Of a stretch of DNA of 5,433 nucleotides, positions 1 to 5,433 are shown piece by piece. The notes beneath the pieces are model-generated. The model was not told the origin of the DNA and searched no databases. It saw only the letters and a list, made by a program, of their open reading frames with translations. Source of the stretch: Caulobacteraceae bacterium (GTDB lineage: Bacteria > Pseudomonadota > Alphaproteobacteria > Caulobacterales > Caulobacteraceae). A program made the position numbers and the translations under genes. The stretch lies in NCBI GenBank assembly GCA_947452665.1, contig CANGEH010000174.1, forward strand, positions 1 through 5,433, in the 5' to 3' direction. The first letter of the stretch is position 1. The number at the start of each line of letters is the position of its first letter.

Positions 1-1364
1 CCCGCCGCCGCTAGCCGCGCACTGGTCAGGTTCCAGAAGGTCTCAAAGGCCTCATTATGCAGGCGCAGCCGTCCGTCAGAACCAAACACAGCCACGGCAT
101 CGCTGAGCTTATCCAGCGTGGCCTGCTGGACCTGGATCTGGGCATTATATTGCGCCTTGAGCCGCATCTCGCCGGTAATATCCGAATAGAGCAGCAATAG
201 GCCGCCCAAGGGGTGGGGTTGGCGGACAATGCGCAGGGTGCGGCCATCGGGCAGGGGCCAGAGCTCGTCTGGGCTGGCCTCAAGGGCTTCATAATGGCGC
301 AATTCCTCGGCCCGCCACTGGCTGTAATCGACCGTTTCAGGCAGGCGGCGGCGGCGGCGCAAGCGGTCCAGTACCTCGCCATGGCTGGGCCGCTCGGCCA
401 GCCAGGCTGGTTCAAGCCCCCAGAGTTGGGCAAAGGCCGTGTTATGAAACGACAGGCGCTTGTCTGGGCTAAAGATTGCCACCGCATCGGCCAGATTGTC
501 CAGGGTCTGGTCATGGGCGGCAATATGGCGCTTTAGGGCCTCGCGCAGGGTCTCAGCCTCGGTCAGGTCTAGGCCAAGCACCCCCATGCCGCCGCCGCGC
601 ATGGGCTTGGCGCTAATGCCAAGCGCGCGCCTTTGCCCCGCCAAGGTGATCCAACGCAGGGCCGAATGGCCCTCGCCGGCCTCGGCGGCCTTGGCGATCT
701 GGGCCTCGGTTTCTAAATCAAGGGCAAGGCCGCGCTGAGCGGCATCGCCCAGATCCTGCGCATCGGCAGCCGCCAGCCAGGCCCGGTTGCCCCAGGCCAG
801 GCTTGCATCCTTGTGCGTCATCCAGACCGGAAAGTCTTGATCATCCAATAGCGCGGCAAACCGGGCCGCGGTTGGCAGGGCCATCTGGGCGCGGGCCATG
901 GGGGTCAGGCGCAGCCAGGCCATGGCCCCGGTAATCCGGCCCTCAACCGCGATCACGCCTGCGGGGCCCTGGACCTCAAACTGGCAAGCCTTGCCCGAGG
1001 TCAACAGGGCTTCCAGCGCCTCTCCCCCATCCGGGCTGGCCGCGCTTAGGACGCTGAGCAGGCTCTGGGCATCTGGGATTTGCGATACGGTCTCAAGGCC
1101 AAGGCTCTGGGCGCAATGGATCAGGCCCGCCTCGCCAAACACCAGCCTGGCCTCATGGTCGCGGATCGATAGGACGGCGCTGTCAAACGCCGCCATGGCC
1201 GCATCACGGCTGCGCAAAGCGATCTGGGCACGGTCGCGCTGGGCCGTCAGTTCGGCTGCGCGCACGGTCATTTTGCGCCGCAAGGAGGCTCCCCACAGCA
1301 CGGCGCCGACCGCCAGGCCCAAACCGACAAGGGCCGCTATCAAGACCAGATCAAGACCCGCCAT
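1..1364 (-). CDS. PAS-domain sensor protein, probable DivL-like histidine kinase (N-terminal part)
   Basis: The frame is open for 454 codons from an ATG at 1364 to the left edge, with no stop, so the C-terminal half is missing. Residues about 6-26 form one hydrophobic membrane segment (LDLVLIAALVGLGLAVGAV), followed by basic SLRRK and a charged, probably coiled linker. A degenerate PAS-like stretch starts near residue 168. Two clear PAS_7-type domains start at 288 (LDNLADAVAIF, then HNTAFAQLWGL) and 417 (LDKLSDAVAVF, then HNEAFETFWNL); the second is cut. In alphaproteobacteria this layout normally ends in HisKA and HATPase domains, as in DivL. Neither is visible here, so kinase activity is inferred, and a diguanylate cyclase output is possible. 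An in-frame TGA at 1406-1404 limits the start. A weak GGGA (1372-1369) precedes the ATG, and an in-frame TTG at 1367 is an alternative start. Confidence 0.8.
   Translation of the reverse strand, partial: MAGLDLVLIAALVGLGLAVGAVLWGASLRRKMTVRAAELTAQRDRAQIALRSRDAAMAAFDSAVLSIRDHEARLVFGEAGLIHCAQSLGLETVSQIPDAQSLLSVLSAASPDGGEALEALLTSGKACQFEVQGPAGVIAVEGRITGAMAWLRLTPMARAQMALPTAARFAALLDDQDFPVWMTHKDASLAWGNRAWLAAADAQDLGDAAQRGLALDLETEAQIAKAAEAGEGHSALRWITLAGQRRALGISAKPMRGGGMGVLGLDLTEAETLREALKRHIAAHDQTLDNLADAVAIFSPDKRLSFHNTAFAQLWGLEPAWLAERPSHGEVLDRLRRRRRLPETVDYSQWRAEELRHYEALEASPDELWPLPDGRTLRIVRQPHPLGGLLLLYSDITGEMRLKAQYNAQIQVQQATLDKLSDAVAVFGSDGRLRLHNEAFETFWNLTSARLAAA
344..358. repeat. Short GGC triplet run inside the sensor gene
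   Basis: Five perfect GGC triplets on the plus strand read as consecutive CGC codons on the minus strand. They give an uninterrupted arginine run, R336-R340 (RLRRRRRLP), inside the first PAS_7 domain. The run keeps the reading frame. It is probably just a GC-rich codon cluster, but it could vary in length between strains. Confidence 0.5.
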
Positions 1365-1460
1365 CAAGTCCCATTTCCATTCGCAGCCTATGCTAGCGGC
1401 GAATCAAGAAGACTATCTTAACCCTGTTGGCCGCCGGGGTCGCGGGCGTGAAATTTGCGC
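1365..1460. other. Intergenic gap between P450 end and sensor gene start
   Basis: These 96 bases lie between the P450 stop and the sensor protein start, both genes reading leftward. I see no GC stem followed by a T-run, so no intrinsic terminator for the P450 can be supported. The part nearest the sensor gene carries an 11-base dyad AAGACTATCTT (1409-1419), a TTAA and a GANTC site. These are compatible with a separate promoter for the sensor gene, but no clear -35/-10 pair is visible. Confidence 0.5.
1401..1421 (-). promoter_or_regulatory. Possible CtrA-like half site next to a GANTC methylation site
   Basis: Read on the minus strand, the stretch is TTAA, seven bases, TTCT, then TGATTC. The CtrA box known from Caulobacter is TTAA-N7-TTAA, so the second half matches only in part. 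GATTC is a GANTC site, the CcrM methyltransferase target in alphaproteobacteria. It lies about 40 bases upstream of the sensor gene's ATG. Cell-cycle control would suit a DivL-like gene, but a partial match this short can arise by chance. Confidence 0.2.
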
Positions 1461-2735
1461 TCAGAAGGTCACCATCTGGCTTTTGATGCCATTGATAAAG
1501 TTTGATCTCAGGCGCCGGGGCGCGCTAACGGGCTTAAGATTGGGCAGGCGTTCAAACAGGGTTCCAAACGCGACCTTGAGCTGAAGCTCGGCCAGACGTT
1601 GGCCCAGGCACACATGCTGGCCAAAGCCAAAGCCCAGATGACGGCCAAGCGCTGCGGGTGCGCTGTCTTTTGGTGCGGTGCGGCGAATGTCAAACTGGTC
1701 GGGGGCTTCAAATACGGCCTCGTCGCGATTGCCGGACGAATACCACATCACCACCTTGTCCCCGGCACGAATGGTCTTGCCGCCTAGCGCCACATCGCGC
1801 GTCGCGGTGCGGCGCATATGCATGACCGGGCTGACATAGCGCACAATTTCTTGCGCCGCATAAGGCAGCAGGCTGGCATCGGCGATCAGGGCCGCGCGTT
1901 GCTCAGGATTTTGGTCGAGCGCAATCAGCCCGCCCGTAATCGAATTGCGCGTCGTCTCATTGCCCGCCACCACCAGCAGGATAAAGGTGGCCAGATAGCG
2001 CTGCATGGGCAGGTCAGTGCCGTCCTTGGCCGAGCGCACCAGCATGGAGATCAGATCATCGCCGGGCGTCTCTTCGCGCAATTGCCAAAGCCCCATGGAA
2101 TAGATCGCCATCTCCTGGATACAGGCATTGATATAGTCCTGGCTGGAGCGCAGTTCTGGATCATCTTCGCCGACCACGGCATTGGACCATTCAAACAGTT
2201 TGTCCCCATCGGCGGCGCTCACCCCAAACAGTTCGGCCAGGGTCTGGATCGCATAGGGGGCGGAAAAGCTGGCGACAAAATCAATGGGTCCGCCGCTGGC
2301 CGCCTGTTCGGCAATCATGGCATCGATCAGGACATTGGCACGGCCGCGAATACCGGCCTCCATGTCGCGCAGGCGCGGCGGGGTAAAACCGCCCATAATC
2401 ATACGCCGGTAATCGACATGATGCGGCGGGTCCATCGAGATCATTGAGGCCTCGACGCTGTCGTCGGCCGTGTCGTTTTCATTGGCTATGCGATGGCCGC
2501 CATTGGCCCTAGCCGAGGAAAAGGTCTCTGGATCGGTTGAGACCTGAACAATATCCTCGTGCCGGGTCAGGGCCCAAAACCCTGTACCATCGGCTTCCGG
2601 GTTCCAGTGAACCGGGTCATTGGCCCTTAGCCAGGCAAAGGTCTGGTGCGGTACGCCCTGAACATAAAGGTCCGGATTTTTCAGATCGATTGTGCCGTCC
2701 TGATCGCTCGCGCCCGGTGATGTGGTCAAATCCAT
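1461..2735 (-). CDS. Cytochrome P450, CYP125/CYP142-like
   Basis: A complete soluble bacterial P450 of 424 residues, which uses electrons from a ferredoxin to put one oxygen atom from O2 into a hydrophobic substrate. Visible hallmarks: the B'-C region MDPPHH (101-106); the I-helix oxygen-activation motif AGNETT (257-262), continuing RNSITGG; the K-helix ExxR as E296-R299; FDIRR (348-352) in the meander region; and the heme loop FGFGQHVCLG (369-378) with axial Cys376. There is no signal peptide or membrane anchor, so it is cytoplasmic. GNETTRNSIT and the C-terminal LRSNFINGIK closely resemble CYP125-type cholesterol 26-hydroxylases as I recall them, so a sterol, terpenoid or branched alkyl chain is the likely substrate. 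The exact CYP family is not certain. No ferredoxin or reductase lies in the window. The ATG has a good Shine-Dalgarno sequence. Confidence 0.95.
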   Translation of the reverse strand: MDLTTSPGASDQDGTIDLKNPDLYVQGVPHQTFAWLRANDPVHWNPEADGTGFWALTRHEDIVQVSTDPETFSSARANGGHRIANENDTADDSVEASMISMDPPHHVDYRRMIMGGFTPPRLRDMEAGIRGRANVLIDAMIAEQAASGGPIDFVASFSAPYAIQTLAELFGVSAADGDKLFEWSNAVVGEDDPELRSSQDYINACIQEMAIYSMGLWQLREETPGDDLISMLVRSAKDGTDLPMQRYLATFILLVVAGNETTRNSITGGLIALDQNPEQRAALIADASLLPYAAQEIVRYVSPVMHMRRTATRDVALGGKTIRAGDKVVMWYSSGNRDEAVFEAPDQFDIRRTAPKDSAPAALGRHLGFGFGQHVCLGQRLAELQLKVAFGTLFERLPNLKPVSAPRRLRSNFINGIKSQMVTF

Positions 2736-2739
2736 CTCG

Positions 2740-2747
2740 CCTCTCCC
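2740..2747 (-). promoter_or_regulatory. Ribosome binding site of the P450
   Basis: Minus-strand GGGAGAGG lies just upstream of the ATG at 2735, with the GGAG core seven bases from it. This is the best Shine-Dalgarno sequence in the window and supports the chosen P450 start. Confidence 0.65.
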
Positions 2748-2753
2748 ATAGTG

Positions 2754-2771
2754 TTCTGTTTTCAGGCAGAA
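2754..2771. promoter_or_regulatory. Inverted repeat, possible operator
   Basis: TTCTGTTTTCAGGCAGAA consists of perfect arms TTCTG (2754-2758) and CAGAA (2767-2771) around eight bases. A second overlapping dyad, CTG-TTTT-CAG, lies at 2756-2765. It sits in the middle of the divergent gap and could be bound by a dimeric repressor acting on both genes. No regulator gene adjoins it, and five-base arms are short enough to arise by chance. Confidence 0.3.
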
Positions 2772-2778
2772 TACATGA

Positions 2779-3345
2779 ATGAGCCTTGTCCGCTATCCCG
2801 TTGCTGACTCGCCGCAGGTCGCCTTGTCTGCCCCCATGGGCGCGGCTGAGCGTGCCAGTGATGCAGCGCGTCTGGCCGGCGGGGTGGTTGAATTTGTCAG
2901 CGAGTCGCTGGGGGCTGCCTTTGAAACCCGCGACGCGGCGCTAGAGGCCTGGCGTCAAGTCCTTAATCCGGATCAGGCCTGGTGCAGCCTGCGCGAGACG
3001 GTGGCGCCCGTATCTGGTCGCGCGCAGGTCTTGATGCCCGTCCAGCCCAGCCATCGCGACGGGCGCCGCTGGCCCACCCCGCCGCCGCCGCCCAAAACCG
3101 TCTGGCACCTATGCGTAACCTATTGGCGGCCGGTGGGCCTGAAAGCAGAGCCGATCTTGACCGAAAACCTGGCCCAGGCCCGCAAGGCCCGCCGCGACCC
3201 CAAGGCTGATCAATTGGATGCCGCATCCCTTCGGGCAATGGCCCAGCAGCCCATGCGCGCCCAAAGACTGCAAAAGGGGCTAGATATTGGCCTATTCGAG
3301 GTCCAGGCCCCCGAAGACCCTTCACGTCTGATAGCGGATGAATAG
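2779..3345 (+). CDS. Uncharacterised 188-residue protein
   Basis: I do not recognise the family. The frame is fully open with coding-like, mostly G/C third positions. The predicted protein is soluble, with no signal peptide or membrane segment. An Ala-rich, probably helical N-terminal part (residues 21-62: GAAERASDAARLAGG, then AALEAWRQVL) leads to a linker. A proline run follows, WPTPPPPPK (98-106), directly before a strand-like, aromatic segment VWHLCVTYWRP (108-118). The C-terminal part is helical and charged (AQARKARRDPKADQLDAASL) and ends in GLFEVQAPEDPSRL. No catalytic motif is evident. It is divergent from the P450 and 51 bases upstream of murI on the same strand, so it may be cotranscribed with murI. 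The start is uncertain: the ATG at 2779 has no clear Shine-Dalgarno sequence, and Met20 (2836) is an alternative. Confidence 0.7.
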   Translation: MSLVRYPVADSPQVALSAPMGAAERASDAARLAGGVVEFVSESLGAAFETRDAALEAWRQVLNPDQAWCSLRETVAPVSGRAQVLMPVQPSHRDGRRWPTPPPPPKTVWHLCVTYWRPVGLKAEPILTENLAQARKARRDPKADQLDAASLRAMAQQPMRAQRLQKGLDIGLFEVQAPEDPSRLIADE

Positions 3346-3396
3346 GGGCCAAGCCGGGCATGGACGCCGCGAACTTGTGGGGTTAAACCAAGGGCC
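3346..3396. other. Gap before murI
   Basis: These 51 bases lie between the 188-residue protein and murI. There is no hairpin with a T-run and no clear promoter, which fits read-through from the upstream gene into murI. The last bases contain the weak murI ribosome binding site. Confidence 0.4.
3390..3394 (+). promoter_or_regulatory. murI ribosome binding site; start ATG or GTG
   Basis: AAGGG ends only two bases before the ATG at 3397, which is closer than usual. The next codon is GTG (3400), five bases from the AAGGG, a more normal spacing. The real start could therefore be that GTG, shortening the protein by one residue and leaving the IGVFDSG motif intact. Confidence 0.4.
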
Positions 3397-4248
3397 ATGG
3401 TGATCGGGGTATTTGATTCAGGTATTGGCGGCTTGTCCGTGCATCGTGCCTTGGTGGCTAAGCTGCCCAAGGCCGATTTCATTTATCTGGCCGATCAGGC
3501 CAATGCGCCCTATGGCGGCAAGGGCGGCGAGGAGATTGTCGACCTGACCCGCGCGGGCTGCATACGCCTGTTTGAGGCCGGCGCCAGTCTGGTAATCTTG
3601 GCCTGTAATACGGCCTCGGCCATTGCGCTGCGCCGCCTGCAACAGACCTGGTTGCCCAGCTATCGCCAACAGCTTGGCCGCGCGGTCAATGTGCTGGGTA
3701 TTATTGTTCCGACGATCGAGGCGGCTACGGGCCTGCCGTGGGAGCATGAGGCCGAGCGGCGCGGCGACAAGATTGAACGGCTCGATGTCTTGGGCGTGTT
3801 TTCAACCCCTGGCACGGCCCGCAGCCGTGTCTATGAGATCGAGATTGATAAGCGCCGTCAGGATGTGGCTGTGTTTTCGGAAGCCTGCCCCAGCCTAGCC
3901 GGACTGATCGAGGACAATGCCCCGCGCGAGGCGCTTGCCAAGGTGATTGCCGGGCATGTCGAGACCTTAAGTAAGCGCATTGGCCGCGCGCCCGACCGAG
4001 CGATCTTGGGCTGTACCCATTATGAGATCACAGCCGATCTGTTTCGCGATGCCCTGCCTGCAGGCACGCCGCTTATTCATCAGGGCACGGCAACGGCCGA
4101 GGCCATAGGTCGCTATCTTGTTCAGCACCCAGAATATGAGCCAGGCACTAGCGGCACGCGCCGGTTTCTGACCACAGGCATGCCGGGTCCGCAAAACACC
4201 CTGATCGAGGCGTTTTGGGGCGCGCCGCTTAGTTTTGAGGCCGCCTAA
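3397..4248 (+). CDS. murI: Glutamate racemase
   Basis: A cytoplasmic, cofactor-independent racemase that converts L-glutamate to D-glutamate, the substrate MurD adds to the peptidoglycan stem peptide. Its 283 residues are a normal family length. The two Asp/Glu racemase half-domains are both present. The N-terminal one has GVFDSGIGGLSV (4-15, with D7 and S8), YLADQANAPYGGKG (30-43) and catalytic Cys70 in ILACNTASA. The C-terminal one has CPSLAGLIED (164-173, with the conserved Glu172) and catalytic Cys206 in LGCTHYE, followed by His208. The C-terminus keeps RFLTTG. Between VPTIEAA and VLGVFSTPGT lies a charged stretch, about residues 112-129, that looks longer than in E. coli-type enzymes; I associate it with alphaproteobacterial MurI. 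The gene overlaps the convergent permease gene by 20 bases. Confidence 0.96.
   Translation: MVIGVFDSGIGGLSVHRALVAKLPKADFIYLADQANAPYGGKGGEEIVDLTRAGCIRLFEAGASLVILACNTASAIALRRLQQTWLPSYRQQLGRAVNVLGIIVPTIEAATGLPWEHEAERRGDKIERLDVLGVFSTPGTARSRVYEIEIDKRRQDVAVFSEACPSLAGLIEDNAPREALAKVIAGHVETLSKRIGRAPDRAILGCTHYEITADLFRDALPAGTPLIHQGTATAEAIGRYLVQHPEYEPGTSGTRRFLTTGMPGPQNTLIEAFWGAPLSFEAA
4229..4248. other. Tail-to-tail overlap of murI and the AmpG-like gene
   Basis: The last 20 bases of murI (TAA at 4246-4248) and of the permease gene (TAA at 4231-4229 on the minus strand) are shared. There is no room for a terminator between the genes. Each transcript must end inside the other gene, or the two run on as complementary RNAs. 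Confidence 0.9.
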
Positions 4249-5433
4249 CTAGGATCAGGCAGAGTACCAAGGCTGGCAGGCCAATAGCGCCGGCGGCAAC
4301 AAAAAAGATCGCATAGGCCCCCATTAGGCCGTGCCCCTGTTCCAGCCCCTCAACTGCCGCGCCCGAAAACCCCTTTAAAAACTTGCCAACCCAGGCATAG
4401 GTCGAGGTCAATAGGGCATATTGGGTGGCCGTATAGCCAAGGCTTGTCAGGCTGGACATATAGGCGACCAAAGCCACGCCGGCAAAACTCATGGCAAAGC
4501 TGTCTAGGCCCATGACGGCGCTAAACAGAGGCAGATGACCGCCTTGCAGGGCCAAAAGCGCAAAACTAGCGACCGCAATGGGCTGCAGGATGGCCCCGGC
4601 AATCAGGGTCCGGACCTGGCCAAAGCGCAGGGCAAATAGGCCGCCCGCGGCAATGCCAAGGATCGAGGCGGCGAGGCCGACCGAGCCGCGCACCGCCCCG
4701 ACCATATCCTTGCCAATGCCCAGATCATGATAAAACGGATTGGCCATGGGCCCCATAATAAAGTCGGGCAGCCGATAAAGGCTGATCATGGCCAACATTA
4801 AAAAGGCTGCCACCCCATGGGTGCGGAAAAAGGCGCTGAACGGGCCAATAATGGCCTCTTGAATTCCGGCTAGGGTCCAGAGCGGGGCGGAGGCGGCATC
4901 GCGGGCCACGGTACCGGCATCGCGTTTTGGCTCGCTTGAGGCCAGGCTTGCCACCAGGCCAATGGTCATGGCCGCAGCCGCAAGACCATAGGACAAGGGC
5001 CAGCCCAGATGCTGGGCACTGACCAGGATCAGGGCATCTGTGGCTAATAGCGCGGCGCGATAGCCCAGTTGCAGGGCTGAGGACAAAAGCGCCATTTCCT
5101 CGCCATCGTCTGCGGCCTCAATGCGCCAGGCATCAATGACAATGTCTTGGGTGGCAGAGGCAAAGGCGGCGATCAGGGCAAATATGCCAAGCAGGGTAAG
5201 ACCGCCGACCGGGCCAATCAGGGCCATGGCCAATAGGGCAAGGCCAATCAGGACTTGAGACAAGACCATCCAGCCGCGCCGCCTGCCCAGTCTGCCCAGC
5301 AAGGGCGCGTCAAGCCGGTCAATAAAGGGTGCCCAGAGAAATTTCAGCGAATAGGCAATGCCAACCCAGGACAAAAATCCAATAGCCTTGAGGCTGGTGC
5401 CCTCATCGCGCAGCCAAAACCCTAATGTGTTGC
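4229..5433 (-). CDS. ampG: AmpG-like muropeptide permease (MFS), start beyond right edge
   Basis: An inner-membrane major facilitator superfamily transporter of the AmpG type, which imports GlcNAc-anhydro-MurNAc peptides released from the wall for recycling. Four hundred codons are visible, and the frame stays open to the right edge. A TTG at 5374 could be mistaken for the start, but the codons before it already read as AmpG (NTLGFWLRDEGTSLKAIGF), so the true start lies outside, probably a few dozen codons away. Family features in order: YSLKFLWAPFIDR; LLGRLGRRRGW, the basic loop between helices 2 and 3; ATQDIVIDAW (fragment residues 93-102); LYRLPDFIMGPMANPFY mid-protein; and TATQYALLTS (334-343). 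Roughly eleven hydrophobic segments are visible. There is no long C-terminal extension as in the longer E. coli protein. The substrate is inferred from the family; siderophore or acetyl-CoA-type MFS relatives are less likely. Confidence 0.88.
   Translation of the reverse strand, partial: NTLGFWLRDEGTSLKAIGFLSWVGIAYSLKFLWAPFIDRLDAPLLGRLGRRRGWMVLSQVLIGLALLAMALIGPVGGLTLLGIFALIAAFASATQDIVIDAWRIEAADDGEEMALLSSALQLGYRAALLATDALILVSAQHLGWPLSYGLAAAAMTIGLVASLASSEPKRDAGTVARDAASAPLWTLAGIQEAIIGPFSAFFRTHGVAAFLMLAMISLYRLPDFIMGPMANPFYHDLGIGKDMVGAVRGSVGLAASILGIAAGGLFALRFGQVRTLIAGAILQPIAVASFALLALQGGHLPLFSAVMGLDSFAMSFAGVALVAYMSSLTSLGYTATQYALLTSTYAWVGKFLKGFSGAAVEGLEQGHGLMGAYAIFFVAAGAIGLPALVLCLILVRRPQN

Larger units (their letters stand above)
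2736..2778. promoter_or_regulatory. Short divergent intergenic region
   Basis: Only 43 bases separate the ATG of the P450 (minus) from the ATG of the 188-residue protein (plus). Any promoter for either gene must therefore sit here or inside the opposite gene. I find no convincing -35/-10 pair in either direction. The region is richer in A and T than its surroundings and holds the inverted repeat listed separately. Confidence 0.45.

Noticed and set aside
26..523. 165-codon minus-strand frame and overlapping plus-strand frames near the left edge
   Set aside because: They are shadows of the sensor gene, whose own frame is open from 1364 to the edge and encodes PAS domains.
1409..1419. AAGACTATCTT as a transcription terminator
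   Set aside because: The stem is only four A/T-rich pairs and no T-run follows, so it cannot be supported as an intrinsic terminator.
898..1584. 228-codon open frame on the plus strand across the sensor gene start, the gap and the P450 end
   Set aside because: It is antisense to two supported genes. It is low in structure, rich in Ser, Arg and Ala, and has no recognisable domain.
1818..2447. 209-codon open frame on the plus strand inside the P450 gene
   Set aside because: It is fully antisense to a P450 with all hallmark motifs. Its composition is rich in His, Gln, Arg and Ile, as expected from the complement of GC-rich coding sequence, and it matches no family I know.
2963..3361. 132-codon minus-strand frame opposite the 188-residue protein
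   Set aside because: Its Gly, Pro, Ala and Arg-rich composition is typical of a shadow frame. The plus-strand frame has better codon use and gene spacing, although the plus frame is itself unrecognised.
1..5433. tRNA, rRNA, CRISPR, insertion sequence, integrase site, riboswitch or defence system
   Set aside because: I looked on both strands and saw no direct repeat arrays, terminal inverted repeats, transposase motifs or recognisable RNA folds. Almost every base lies in a supported gene.

Overview
The window is ordinary chromosomal DNA, GC-rich and densely coding. It most likely comes from an alphaproteobacterium. Three things point there: tandem PAS_7-type domains in a membrane-anchored sensor protein, a glutamate racemase of the form I associate with Caulobacter-like bacteria, and a short AmpG-type permease. 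GANTC and TTAA-type sites near the sensor gene fit but do not prove this. I cannot name a genus.

Layout, left to right. Positions 1-1364 (minus) hold the N-terminal 454 codons of a PAS-domain sensor protein, probably a DivL-like histidine kinase, cut by the left edge before any catalytic domain. Positions 1461-2735 (minus) hold a complete cytochrome P450 resembling the CYP125/CYP142 steroid side-chain group. A 43-bp divergent intergenic region follows, carrying a small inverted repeat. Positions 2779-3345 (plus) hold an unrecognised 188-residue protein. Positions 3397-4248 (plus) hold glutamate racemase murI. Positions 4229-5433 (minus) hold an AmpG-like muropeptide permease that meets murI tail to tail with a 20-bp overlap and runs off the right edge. 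The only non-coding stretches are 1365-1460, 2736-2778 and 3346-3396, so no gap reaches 300 bases.

Functionally, murI (D-glutamate supply for peptidoglycan) and the AmpG-like permease (import of anhydro-muropeptides for recycling) form a cell-wall pair. The P450 is a catabolic or modifying oxygenase with no redox partner in view. The sensor protein is a regulatory gene. I see no RNA gene, mobile element, CRISPR array, integrase, toxin-antitoxin pair or defence gene. I did not find a novel system. The most worthwhile unknowns are the 188-residue protein, the dyad between it and the P450, and the P450's substrate.
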